From JAHJQZ01 sp963675235 (lineage in GTDB: Bacteria > Pseudomonadota > Alphaproteobacteria > Rhizobiales > Devosiaceae), in contig CAXXFU010000012.1 in the NCBI GenBank assembly GCA_963675235.2, positions 1-64,000 on the forward strand: 64,000 nt of DNA, given 5' to 3'. This document shows, one piece after another, positions 8,660 to 17,187 of this stretch. Numbering within the stretch: the first letter of the stretch is position 1; every line of letters starts with the position of its first letter. Both the position numbers and the translations under genes were made by a program. The notes under the pieces were generated by a model, which did no database searches, was not told the DNA's origin, and saw only the letters and a program-made list of their open reading frames with translations.

Positions 8660-10060
8660 CTAAAAGCCTAGCTTATTAACTTTTTCGGGACTGATTAAAG
8701 TATCAAATTCATCTGGACTGAGCAGTTGTTCTTCCAGAATAAGCTCGCGAATTGTTTGGTTTGTGGCCTTTGCTCGTTGCGTTATCTGTGAACATTTTTC
8801 GTAGCCTAATTCTGCTACCACGGCTGTAATTACTGCTGTTGAATTATGTACATGTTGTCGACATTTTTCCGGATTTGCCGTTAATCCTTGGATGCATCTT
8901 GAACTGAAAATACTTGTTGCTCGCTGCAAGAGTTGAATACTTTCCAATAATTTGTCAGCGATGAGTGGCATCAGGTGATTTAATTCGAGGTTGCCGGAAG
9001 CTGCTGCCTGTGCTATTATCTGGTCGTTGCCCATCACTTGAGTGGAAGCTTGTATCACAGCCTCAGGGATGACCGGGTTTACTTTACCAGGCATCATGCT
9101 TGATCCTGCTTGTTGGACAGGGAGATTGATTTCTCCAAATCCAGCATCAGGATCGCTACTCATCAATCGTAAGTCGTTGGCTATTTTGATGAGTGTGCTG
9201 GCACAGGCTTTTAAAATTCCAGAGACTTCTACAAACACATCGGCATTTTGAGTGTTTTCCATCAAGTTTTCAGCTCGGGCCAATGAGGTATTGGTTAGTT
9301 CGCGCAAACGGTCCGTTACCTGAAAAATGAACTGGCGAGGAGCACCTAGCCCACTACCAATAGCCGTTCCTCCGAGGTTTACAACACGCAGGCGTTCTTC
9401 GCACTTGTATATGCGCCAGCGGTCACGGTTTAAGGCTTCAGCATAGGTTGCCATTTCTCGTCCTAGAGTTGTTAAAACCGCATCTTGTAACTGGGTTCTG
9501 CCAATTTTGACGATATTGGAAAAAGCTTTCTCCTTTTGTTGAAAAGCTTCTTGCAACTCAAGCACCGATTGCTCCAAATGGCGGAGCTGAATGATGGCCG
9601 CCAGTTTCAGTGCAGTGGGGTAGGTATCGTTAGTGGATTGGTGGCGATTGATGTCGTCTAAAGGAGAGATAAGCTGATAACTCCCAAGTGGCTCTCCCAG
9701 TAGTTGAAGTGCCCGGTTGGCGATAACCTCATTAACATTCATATTGGTTGAGGTGCCTGCTCCTCCCTGTAGAGCATCAACCAAAACAGTGTCCATTAAA
9801 AGTCCGCTGGCCATTTCATGACAAGCCTGTTCGATGGCATCAGCTTTTTTTGCGTCCGGGAAGTAAGCCAACTTACGGTTGATTTGTGCGCAGGCCAACT
9901 TGACCCAGCCATACGCTTTCACAAGTTCCGGGTTGACTTTCCGGCAGGCAATCGGAAAGTTTTCCAATGCACGAAGCGTATGGATGCCATACAAGGCATC
10001 TGCTGGCAGCTCTCTGGAGCCTATCTGGTCGGTTTCAAGTCGGGTTTTGGCTTTATCCAT
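8660..10060 (-). CDS. aspA: Aspartate ammonia-lyase
   Basis: Converts L-aspartate to fumarate and ammonium. The signature GSSMMPGKVNP (near residue 310) carries the catalytic Ser of the fumarase/aspartase superfamily. The N terminus (RLETDQIGSRELPADALYG), GAGTSTNMNVNEVIANRA and INRHQSTNDTYPTA are the other conserved blocks. From ATG 10060 the product is 466 residues, normal for AspA. A GTG at 10093, two bases after the hydG stop, would add 11 residues and is the alternative start. It is tightly linked to hydG, and aspartase genes recur in hyd maturation clusters. Supply of ammonium for the azadithiolate bridge or of fumarate for anaerobic respiration are the obvious, untested explanations. 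Confidence 0.92.
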   Translation of the reverse strand: MDKAKTRLETDQIGSRELPADALYGIHTLRALENFPIACRKVNPELVKAYGWVKLACAQINRKLAYFPDAKKADAIEQACHEMASGLLMDTVLVDALQGGAGTSTNMNVNEVIANRALQLLGEPLGSYQLISPLDDINRHQSTNDTYPTALKLAAIIQLRHLEQSVLELQEAFQQKEKAFSNIVKIGRTQLQDAVLTTLGREMATYAEALNRDRWRIYKCEERLRVVNLGGTAIGSGLGAPRQFIFQVTDRLRELTNTSLARAENLMENTQNADVFVEVSGILKACASTLIKIANDLRLMSSDPDAGFGEINLPVQQAGSSMMPGKVNPVIPEAVIQASTQVMGNDQIIAQAAASGNLELNHLMPLIADKLLESIQLLQRATSIFSSRCIQGLTANPEKCRQHVHNSTAVITAVVAELGYEKCSQITQRAKATNQTIRELILEEQLLSPDEFDTLISPEKVNKLGF

Positions 10061-10095
10061 GCTGTTGTTGGAATGGTTGAGGCTTCGAATCACTC

Positions 10096-11493
10096 TTAAC
10101 AGAAAACATCACTTTGCCCATTGTTTACACGGTCAACCAGTTTTCGAGCTCGATCAGCTGGGACTCCTTGCATGCCGGCAATGGTTTGTTCTACCAGTTG
10201 CTTGCCTACTTCGAATGTTTTAGGCGTGGCATAGTTGTTCAGGTATTCCATAAAACTTGAGAGGGCATTGGGGCCACAGTGTGCTTTTATTGCTCCAGGC
10301 TTGGCTAGATCCATAAAATCCTGGCCGGTGCGTCCCAGTCGGTAGCAGCCGGTGCAGAACGAAGGAATGTAGCCCATTTCTGCGACATCACGAATCACTT
10401 CATCCAAAGGACGATGATCTCCCAGACTGAATTGTCCGGAAACTTCATCTTCAACTTCTTCTTCATATCCTCCCGGATTGGTTCGGCTGCCAGCTGATAT
10501 TTGGGAAACGCCCAAGGCAAATGTTTCCCGACGCATTTTGGCGGTTTCCCGAGTCGACATGATAATGCCTGTGTATGGAACGGCCAAGCGTAGAATAGCT
10601 ACAATCTTGCGGAACTCCAGATCGCTAACAGGAAATGGTGGATGAGATGCCATGTCAGATCCGGTGGCTGGTTCCATACGCGGAACACTGATGGTGTGTG
10701 GCCCAACGCCAAAAACACGCTCCAGTTCAGCAATGTGTTGCATCAAGGCTAGTAACTCAAATCGATAATCATTCAAGCCAAACAGAACGCCGATTCCGAC
10801 ATCATCAATGCCGGCTTCCATTGCTCGATGTATGGAGGAGAGCCGCCAATCGTAGTTCATTTTTTTACCACCAATGTGCACCTTTTTATAGGTCTCGCGG
10901 TGGTAGGTCTCCTGAAAAATCTGGTAAGTGCCAATTTTCTCAGCTTTCAATAATTTAAATTCTTCGGTTGTCAGTGGAGCAACATTGACATTGACCCGGC
11001 GAATTTCTGCATCGTTAAGCTTGGCTGCATATACCGATTGGATGGAATCTAAAACATATTGAAATCCTTGACGCGGATAGGACTCGCCAGCAACTAGCAG
11101 AACGCGTTTATGCCCCTGTTTGATCAATGCTTCTGTTTCGTGAATAATTTCATCTTGAGTTAGCGAACGGCGAACAATCGCTTTGTTTTTGGCCCGAAAA
11201 GCACAGTAGGTACATTCATTGGCACACAGATTTGAAATGTAAAGTGGTGCAAAGAGTACCAGGCGTTTCCCATAAATGGTGTCTTTGATCTGGTTGGCTG
11301 TTTGAAACAGTTGTTCAAGCTGAGCATGATCGTTGATTCCCGTAAGTACGGCTACTTCCTGCAGGTTCAGCCCTTTCATCTCAGCAGCTTTGCTTAAAAC
11401 ATCCTGTACTTGCTGGTTGTCCGGATGAGTATGTTTTTCGAGGATTTCCTGTATTTCTTGTTCCCGAATGAATGATTGAGTAGCTGTTTCCAT
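10096..11493 (-). CDS. hydG: [FeFe]-hydrogenase maturase HydG (radical SAM tyrosine lyase)
   Basis: HydG cleaves tyrosine to make the CO and CN ligands of the H-cluster iron synthon. The radical-SAM CX3CX2C motif is C90, C94, C97 (NLCANECTYCAF). The C-terminal auxiliary cluster site is seen as FCTGCYRLGRTG followed about 22 residues later by AHCGP, the CX2CX22C pattern that separates HydG from its relative ThiH. Length of 465 residues fits. It starts 4 bases after the TM1266-like gene and runs directly into aspA, so TM1266-hydG-aspA look like one operon. hydE and the hydrogenase structural genes are not in this window. Confidence 0.95.
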   Translation of the reverse strand: METATQSFIREQEIQEILEKHTHPDNQQVQDVLSKAAEMKGLNLQEVAVLTGINDHAQLEQLFQTANQIKDTIYGKRLVLFAPLYISNLCANECTYCAFRAKNKAIVRRSLTQDEIIHETEALIKQGHKRVLLVAGESYPRQGFQYVLDSIQSVYAAKLNDAEIRRVNVNVAPLTTEEFKLLKAEKIGTYQIFQETYHRETYKKVHIGGKKMNYDWRLSSIHRAMEAGIDDVGIGVLFGLNDYRFELLALMQHIAELERVFGVGPHTISVPRMEPATGSDMASHPPFPVSDLEFRKIVAILRLAVPYTGIIMSTRETAKMRRETFALGVSQISAGSRTNPGGYEEEVEDEVSGQFSLGDHRPLDEVIRDVAEMGYIPSFCTGCYRLGRTGQDFMDLAKPGAIKAHCGPNALSSFMEYLNNYATPKTFEVGKQLVEQTIAGMQGVPADRARKLVDRVNNGQSDVFC

Positions 11494-11497
11494 GGTT

Positions 11498-11752
11498 TTA
11501 TTTTTTAGCTAGTCCTGATTTTACTTGAACTCCTTGAATAGCTCCGAGTCGCCCGGTTAGTTTTCCCAGTTCATCCGTAGTGGTATCTACCACCAAGGTA
11601 ATCACCGAAGTTGATCCTTTGACTCTAGGGATGCCGGTTCTTGCCAGAATATGATCGGCATGTTTGCTTAGAAGCTCGTTAACAGCCGCAGAACATTGGT
11701 CGCGGTCTTCAATAATAATTCCAACAAAGCCCAGGCGTTTTTCAGCATTCAT
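11498..11752 (-). CDS. TM1266-family iron-only hydrogenase system regulator
   Basis: An 84-residue ACT-like ferredoxin-fold protein (RLGFVGIIIEDRDQCSAAVN, then TSVITLVVDTTTDELGKLTG). This is the small family, annotated as a putative iron-only hydrogenase system regulator, that commonly leads [FeFe]-hydrogenase maturation operons. Its biochemical role is not established to my knowledge. The resemblance to NikR-type C-terminal ligand-binding domains underlies the regulator label. It is the first gene of the apparent operon with hydG and aspA. The ATG at 11752 is the only convincing start. Confidence 0.88.
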   Translation of the reverse strand: MNAEKRLGFVGIIIEDRDQCSAAVNELLSKHADHILARTGIPRVKGSTSVITLVVDTTTDELGKLTGRLGAIQGVQVKSGLAKK

Positions 11753-12099
11753 GATTTTTGGTTTGCGCGGGAACGCAGGAAAGAAAAGTCATTGTACATT
11801 CAGCAAACACGAAAAAGAAAGGCATGCTTCCTGTAAAGTACTTAAATTTGATGTTCTTCCCTTGAAGTCAGTCCATTGACCTTCCCGCAGGTTTTGAATC
11901 AAAAGTACAATAGTTTCTTCAAAAGAAACATGGTTATTGCTCAGGTTCTGAAAATTTTAAAATTCATAATTCTTGCTTTCTTTTCCCATAAGTACTGAGC
12001 ATTAAGGCTTGAGAAGAGGCTTATTTTCAATCGACATGATAAATCTTTTTCTGTTGTATCCCGATTTGATTAAATTGGCGGGGCTAAAAAAAGCAGCTT
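11753..12099. other. Divergent intergenic region of 347 bases between the hyd operon and PUL1
   Basis: No gene is seen. The hyd operon runs leftward and the PUL1 sigma gene rightward from here, so promoters for both should lie within it. I could not place a confident -33/-7 pair on either strand. Three TTCC motifs (11828, 11857, 11882) are spaced 29 and 25 bases and do not form a periodic array like those at 189-387 and 43776-43946. Confidence 0.5.
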
Positions 12100-12639
12100 A
12101 TGTCTGACTTTGATTCAATTTTTAGAAATTATCATCAAGTATTGGTTGTCTATGCATACAAGTTTGTGTTAGATGAAGAGGCCGCATTGGATGTTGTGCA
12201 GGATGTTTTTACTCATGTTTGGGAAAAACAGAAGTTTGATTTTGAAGAAGAACATTTGAAAGCTTATTTGTTTAATGCGACACGAAATACTTGTTTGAAT
12301 TTCTTGAAACATCAAAAAGTAAGGCAAACGCATGATGAATTTGTCAAACTGAAATCATTGGAAGTCCAGCATTATGCAAGCGGAGAAAAGTCGTTGATCG
12401 AAAAGGAAAGTCTTGATAAAATTCACCGAGCTATTGCTGCTTTACCTGCCAAATATCGGGAAGTGATTGAGTTAAGTCGATTTGAAGGGTTGAAAAACAA
12501 GGAGATTGCAGAACAACTCCAAATTCCACTTCGTACGGTTGAAACCCAGCTCTTTAGAGGGCTGTCAATGTTGCGAGAACATTTGACAAAACAAGAATTT
12601 AAAATTCTACTTTCCATCTTCTTCCTCAATAGAAAATAA
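12100..12639 (+). CDS. FecI-like ECF sigma factor of PUL1
   Basis: A 179-residue ECF sigma factor directing RNA polymerase to its cognate PUL. Region 2 is visible as FRNYHQVLVVYAYKFVLDEE followed by ALDVVQDVFTHVWEKQ. Region 4 is AALPAKYREVIELSRFEGLKN followed by KEIAEQLQIPLRTVETQL, a helix-turn-helix. There is no ATG further upstream in frame. It is followed 78 bases later by a FecR anti-sigma gene and then an STN-domain SusC, the standard surface-signalling arrangement: transporter, anti-sigma, sigma. The C terminus ends in a short hydrophobic LLSIFFLNRK, typical of this Bacteroidota subgroup. Confidence 0.93.
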   Translation: MSDFDSIFRNYHQVLVVYAYKFVLDEEAALDVVQDVFTHVWEKQKFDFEEEHLKAYLFNATRNTCLNFLKHQKVRQTHDEFVKLKSLEVQHYASGEKSLIEKESLDKIHRAIAALPAKYREVIELSRFEGLKNKEIAEQLQIPLRTVETQLFRGLSMLREHLTKQEFKILLSIFFLNRK

Positions 12640-12717
12640 AAAAACTGATTTTTTTTGACGTAGTTTTCGGTTTTTGGTTGTGTTATAGTAAAAGCCTTAA
12701 GAAAAAGGCATAAGACT

Positions 12718-13704
12718 ATGACTGAAATAAGCAAATATGATGAATTAATTGCCCGCTATTTGAATGGTAATTTCTCGAATGAAGATGAAGTCCTTTTATT
12801 ACAGTGGGTTAATGCAGATCCAAAGAATAAGAAACAGTTTTTGGAACTGAAAGACACTTGGGATGCAGGGTTTAAAATGAAAGCTAGTACCAATGACGAG
12901 CTTTTGAAATTTTACAAAGGGCAAATTCGTTCTCAATCAAACCGCAAAGTTAGAACTTGGGTGTATGCTGTTTCCGCAGCGGCTATTTTAGTTATTGGCT
13001 TGCTACTGGGGGGACTTTTACCTTCTGGATTACCTTCAAAAGGCATTCAACAGTTGGAATCATTTTATGTTCCGGCAGGTTCTCGTTCCGAATTAACGTT
13101 AGCTGATGGTACCAAAGTGAAGCTGAACTCGGACAGCCGTTTAGATATTAGCCCTGACTTTTCAAGTAAGAATCGGGTCGTCCGTTTAGTTGGGGAAGCT
13201 TATTTCGAAGTTAAGTCAGATAAAAAACACCCCTTTACGGTAGAAACCCCAAAGTTTGATGTTCTCGTTACCGGAACCAAATTCAATATAAGTAGTTATG
13301 CGGATGACAGCCAGATTAGCACAGCGCTATACGAAGGAAGCGTGCAGTTGTCAACCATAAACAAGCAAGTAGTTCATTTGACTCCTGGCGAGAAAGTCAG
13401 TTTTGATCAAAAAACAATGGAGCCAATTCGTGAAAAAGTTCGAATTGATGCTGACTTAGCTTGGGTTAATGGGGAGTTTATGTTTGACGAGATCCCATTT
13501 TCAGATTTAATTAAGCGCTTGGAACGCTGGTATGATGTAAGTCTGACCTATCAATCCAGTGAGCTGGACTCGATGGTCTACTCCGGAAGTTTTAGAAATC
13601 AGGAGACGATTTGGCAAGTTCTGGATGCGTTGAAAATTACTTCCCCCATTGATTATCAAAAGTTGGGAGTACGAGAATTTGAATTAAACTACCGGCCTAT
13701 GTAA
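12718..13704 (+). CDS. FecR-type anti-sigma factor of PUL1
   Basis: A 328-residue single-pass inner-membrane protein. The cytoplasmic N terminus (about residues 1-80) would hold the sigma factor. A transmembrane helix lies near residues 82-102 (VYAVSAAAILVIGLLLGGLL). The periplasmic FecR domain follows (AGSRSELTLADGTKVKLNSD, RLVGEAYFEV, FDVLVTGTKFNISSY), then the C-terminal DUF4974-like domain that contacts the STN domain of SusC (FDEIPFSDLIKRLERWYDV). The ATG at 12718 is the first available. Only a poor match to the promoter box pair seen before other fecR genes lies upstream (12657-12688). Confidence 0.93.
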   Translation: MTEISKYDELIARYLNGNFSNEDEVLLLQWVNADPKNKKQFLELKDTWDAGFKMKASTNDELLKFYKGQIRSQSNRKVRTWVYAVSAAAILVIGLLLGGLLPSGLPSKGIQQLESFYVPAGSRSELTLADGTKVKLNSDSRLDISPDFSSKNRVVRLVGEAYFEVKSDKKHPFTVETPKFDVLVTGTKFNISSYADDSQISTALYEGSVQLSTINKQVVHLTPGEKVSFDQKTMEPIREKVRIDADLAWVNGEFMFDEIPFSDLIKRLERWYDVSLTYQSSELDSMVYSGSFRNQETIWQVLDALKITSPIDYQKLGVREFELNYRPM

Positions 13705-13710
13705 AAAAGG

Positions 13711-13743
13711 TAAGGCTGAATGTCGCCACAACATCCAGCCTTA
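13711..13743 (-). terminator. Stem-loop at the fecR-susC junction of PUL1, reads as a minus-strand terminator
   Basis: Arms 13711-13723 and 13731-13743 pair over 12 of 13 positions around a 7-base loop. The one mismatch is A13719 with C13735, which becomes a G.U pair in a minus-strand RNA. Past the stem on the minus strand comes CC and six T. On the plus strand no T run follows. It overlaps the region just past the fecR stop codon. Confidence 0.7.
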
Positions 13744-13783
13744 AAAACAATCAAATTAATAATTGTCTAAACATTTCAAATTT

Positions 13784-16700
13784 ATGAAAAAAAAGCGAAC
13801 CAGGAGGGAGTATGGTCTGCGGGATGACTTTCTCAAAATTTATCGAATTATGAAACTAACCTGTTTGTTTTTATTGGCGGTGTTTATGCAGGTGTCTGCA
13901 GCAACCTATGCTCAAAAAACAAAACTCAGTGTGTCCGGGCAAAACATGTCTATAGAGCAGGTCTTGGGCCAAATTGAAGATCAGTCAGAGTTTTCCTTTT
14001 TCTACAATAATCGGGAAGTTGATTTAAGTAAGGAAGTAACGCTCGATGTCAGAAATAAGCCTGTTGATGAGATTATGAATTACCTGATGGATCAAACAGG
14101 CTTAAGTTACACTGTCAATAACAAGCTGATTATTATTCATAAATCACAAAAATCAGAATTAGGAAGTTTGACCAGTCAATCTCAAAAAGTAAGTGGGAAA
14201 ATAACTGATTCATCTGGTCAACCGCTTCCGGGTGTAACTGTACTTATAAAAGGGACTACCCAGGGAACAATTACGGACTATGATGGAAATTATACGATTG
14301 ATGGTGTTCCTACAGAAGGGGTTTTAGTTTTTTCTTTTGTGGGGATGAGAACGGAAGAAGTTCCGGTTGCGAAGAACACGCTAATCAATGTAACCATGAA
14401 AGAGGATGCCATTGGTATTGAAGAGGTGGTGGCAGTTGGATATGGTGTAATTAAGAAAAGTGATTTAACGGGAGCTGTTTCAGCCATAAAAGAGGACGAT
14501 TTTAACGCTGGAGTTAACGGTTCAATGGAGCAATTGGTGGCAGGAAAAGTAGCAGGAGTCCAAATTTCTCAATATAGTGCGGAACCAGGTGGTGGAATTT
14601 CAGTACGTATTCGTGGTGTGTCTTCTGTAAATGCAGGCAATGATCCGCTTTACGTTATCGATGGCTTACCGGTTGATAATAGCGGTATGTTTTCTGGAGG
14701 AGGAGCTGCGAATATTGGAAAGAATCAAGCAAGAAATCCATTAAACTCACTTAATCCCAACGATATTGCATCAATAGAAATACTTAAAGATGCGAGCGCT
14801 ACTGCAATCTATGGGGCAAGAGGCTCAAACGGAGTAATCCTTATCACGACAAAAAGAGGAAAACAAGGAAAAACAACTGTCAGTTATAACACCAACCTTG
14901 GAGTACAGTCGGTTAAAGATAGGTATGATTTGCTGACCTCTCAGGAATATATGCAAGTTATTAACGAACTCTCAGTGGCCGAGGGCAAAGGAACAGTTTT
15001 TTCGCCGTCAGACGTGGCAAGTATTGAAGGAACAGATTGGCAGGATCAAATATTCAGGACAGCTCTTATTCAAGAGCATAATCTTTCAGCAACAGCAGGT
15101 GATGATAATACAACCTTCTTTGCTTCCTTAAATTATTTTAATCAGGAAGGCGTAATTAAAAATACAGGCATTGAGAAATACATTGGTCGAGTCAATTTAG
15201 AGCATAAGATTGGCGAGAGGGCCAAAATTGGGATTAATTTAAATACCAGTTTAATTAATGACAATAATAGCATTGATAATAGCGGCGATAATGAAGGGGG
15301 AGGACCGCTTTATGCAGCCCTGCTGTATGATCCAACTGAACCTGTTTACGATGAAAATGGAGAGTTAACGATCTCTTCTAACCTAACAGTACAAAATCCG
15401 GTTAGGTTAATCAAAGGTATTTCTAGCAAAAGTGTTACCAATAGAACATTTGGGACAGCTTATGTTGAGTATAATGTTGCTAATAATTTACAAGCCAAAT
15501 TAAATTTTGGGACTGATCGCGCTACTTCCAGAAGAGATATCTATAATTCCAGGCTGACTTTCCATGGTTCAGGGGCGGGTGGTCTAGCAAATATTGCAAC
15601 ACTAGAGCGTTCAAATGTACTTCTCGAATATACGATGACCTATAATAAGTCAGTAGGACAGAATAATAACCTTACTGTACTTGGAGGTACTACTTATCAA
15701 AGTTTTTCTTCAAGGCATTTTGTTGGCGATATCAGCGGATTCCCGGCAGATGATTTGCTTACCAATAATTTTTCGTTGGGTAATACCGATAATGACATGT
15801 TATACAGCGGTCGAAGTGAAAATAAATTGCTGTCTTATCTCGCCAGAGTGAATTATTCAATCGATAATAAATACTTGCTTACAGCGTCGTTCCGAGCAGA
15901 TGGCTCTTCTCGATTTGGGAAGAATAACCAATACGGTTATTTCCCATCTTTTGCCGGAGCATGGAAGCTGTCAGAAGAAGATTTTATTTCTGATTTATTT
16001 TACAATTTAAAACTAAGAGCAAGTTGGGGACAGATTGGGAACGAATCAATTGGTAATTACGAGTTTCTAACAACTTTAAGTCCAGGTGATAGTTACGCAG
16101 TGGTTAACAACTCAATTGTTCGAGGCATAGAACCTTCACGTGTGGCCAATCCTGATTTGAAATGGGAAACAACCGAACAAACAGATATAGGATTAGATGT
16201 GGCTTTCTTAGACGGTAGAATTAGTTTTACTGGTGACTACTTTATTAAATACACGAAAGACATGTTATATAACCTACCCATGCCACAATCCACCGGTTTT
16301 GGATCCCGCAGAGCAAACATCGGGAAAATGAAAAACACAGGAATCGAATTTCTTCTAAATACGATTAATATAAAGACAAATCGATTGGAATGGAGTTCTT
16401 CGTTAAATTTCACCAGTGTTAAGAATCGGGTAGAAAGCCTCGGTGGATTAAATGATGTAGTTGGCAGGTATTCAATTATCAGGGAAGGCGAGCCTCTAAA
16501 TGCTTATTATGGGTATCAGGTTCTTGGACTTTTTCAAGAAGGAGATGATATAGCAGGATCAGCTCAACCAGATGCACTTCCAGGTCACCCCAAATTTGAA
16601 GATGTCAACGATGATAAGAAAATTGATACGAAAGATTTACAAATTATTGGAAAACCTTATGCCGATTTTATTTTTGGATTACAGAACACCATCTCCTATG

Positions 16701-17158
16701 ATCGTTTTCAATTCGACATATTTATTCAGGGACAATATGGTGCTGATTTGATTAATCAGAACCTGGTTGAAAGTTTATACCCTAAAAACTTTAGAAGAAA
16801 TAGGATTACAACAACTGCATTGGATCGATGGACCCCGGAAAATACTAATGCGAAATGGCCTTCAGGAGTATTTCCCGACGACTACGGCGGTAATCGAACA
16901 ACGAACTCGCTTACGGTACAAGATGCTTCCTTTATTCGTCTTAAAAATGTGCAACTCAGCTATGATATTCCGGTTTCCCGAATCAAGTTTATGAGTTCTG
17001 CCAAAGTTTTCATAACTGGACAAAACTTACTTACAATTTCGAATTACATTGGCTCTGATCCAGAGGCAAATGCGAATGGAGGAGGAAGTACCCGAATTGA
17101 TATCAGTGGTTATCCGCCAGCTCAGACATGGTCTTTCGGAGCCAGATTTAGTTTTTAA
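13784..17158 (+). CDS. SusC-like TonB-dependent transporter with STN domain, PUL1
   Basis: An outer-membrane oligosaccharide importer of about 1124 residues. A basic stretch of some 22 residues precedes the hydrophobic signal (MKLTCLFLLAVFMQVSAATY). Next are an STN signalling domain (about residues 45-105, LSVSGQNMSIEQVLGQIEDQ), a carboxypeptidase-D regulatory-like domain (SGKITDSSGQPLPGVTVLIK), the plug (AVGYGVIKKSDLTGAV onward, IEILKDASATAIYGARGSNG) and a long beta barrel ending in WSFGARFSF with a terminal Phe. I chose ATG 13784 over the open-frame start seven codons earlier because its MKKK start matches the other four SusC genes here. STN links it to the adjacent FecR. It pairs with the SusD 30 bases downstream. 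Confidence 0.95.
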   Translation: MKKKRTRREYGLRDDFLKIYRIMKLTCLFLLAVFMQVSAATYAQKTKLSVSGQNMSIEQVLGQIEDQSEFSFFYNNREVDLSKEVTLDVRNKPVDEIMNYLMDQTGLSYTVNNKLIIIHKSQKSELGSLTSQSQKVSGKITDSSGQPLPGVTVLIKGTTQGTITDYDGNYTIDGVPTEGVLVFSFVGMRTEEVPVAKNTLINVTMKEDAIGIEEVVAVGYGVIKKSDLTGAVSAIKEDDFNAGVNGSMEQLVAGKVAGVQISQYSAEPGGGISVRIRGVSSVNAGNDPLYVIDGLPVDNSGMFSGGGAANIGKNQARNPLNSLNPNDIASIEILKDASATAIYGARGSNGVILITTKRGKQGKTTVSYNTNLGVQSVKDRYDLLTSQEYMQVINELSVAEGKGTVFSPSDVASIEGTDWQDQIFRTALIQEHNLSATAGDDNTTFFASLNYFNQEGVIKNTGIEKYIGRVNLEHKIGERAKIGINLNTSLINDNNSIDNSGDNEGGGPLYAALLYDPTEPVYDENGELTISSNLTVQNPVRLIKGISSKSVTNRTFGTAYVEYNVANNLQAKLNFGTDRATSRRDIYNSRLTFHGSGAGGLANIATLERSNVLLEYTMTYNKSVGQNNNLTVLGGTTYQSFSSRHFVGDISGFPADDLLTNNFSLGNTDNDMLYSGRSENKLLSYLARVNYSIDNKYLLTASFRADGSSRFGKNNQYGYFPSFAGAWKLSEEDFISDLFYNLKLRASWGQIGNESIGNYEFLTTLSPGDSYAVVNNSIVRGIEPSRVANPDLKWETTEQTDIGLDVAFLDGRISFTGDYFIKYTKDMLYNLPMPQSTGFGSRRANIGKMKNTGIEFLLNTINIKTNRLEWSSSLNFTSVKNRVESLGGLNDVVGRYSIIREGEPLNAYYGYQVLGLFQEGDDIAGSAQPDALPGHPKFEDVNDDKKIDTKDLQIIGKPYADFIFGLQNTISYDRFQFDIFIQGQYGADLINQNLVESLYPKNFRRNRITTTALDRWTPENTNAKWPSGVFPDDYGGNRTTNSLTVQDASFIRLKNVQLSYDIPVSRIKFMSSAKVFITGQNLLTISNYIGSDPEANANGGGSTRIDISGYPPAQTWSFGARFSF

Positions 17159-17187
17159 AATTTAACACGCGAAAATAAACATAAGAA

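Noticed and set aside
13711..13743. Plus-strand terminator that separates fecR from susC
   Set aside because: No T tract follows on the plus strand, and the mismatch pattern and T run fit the minus strand better here and at the sister junctions.
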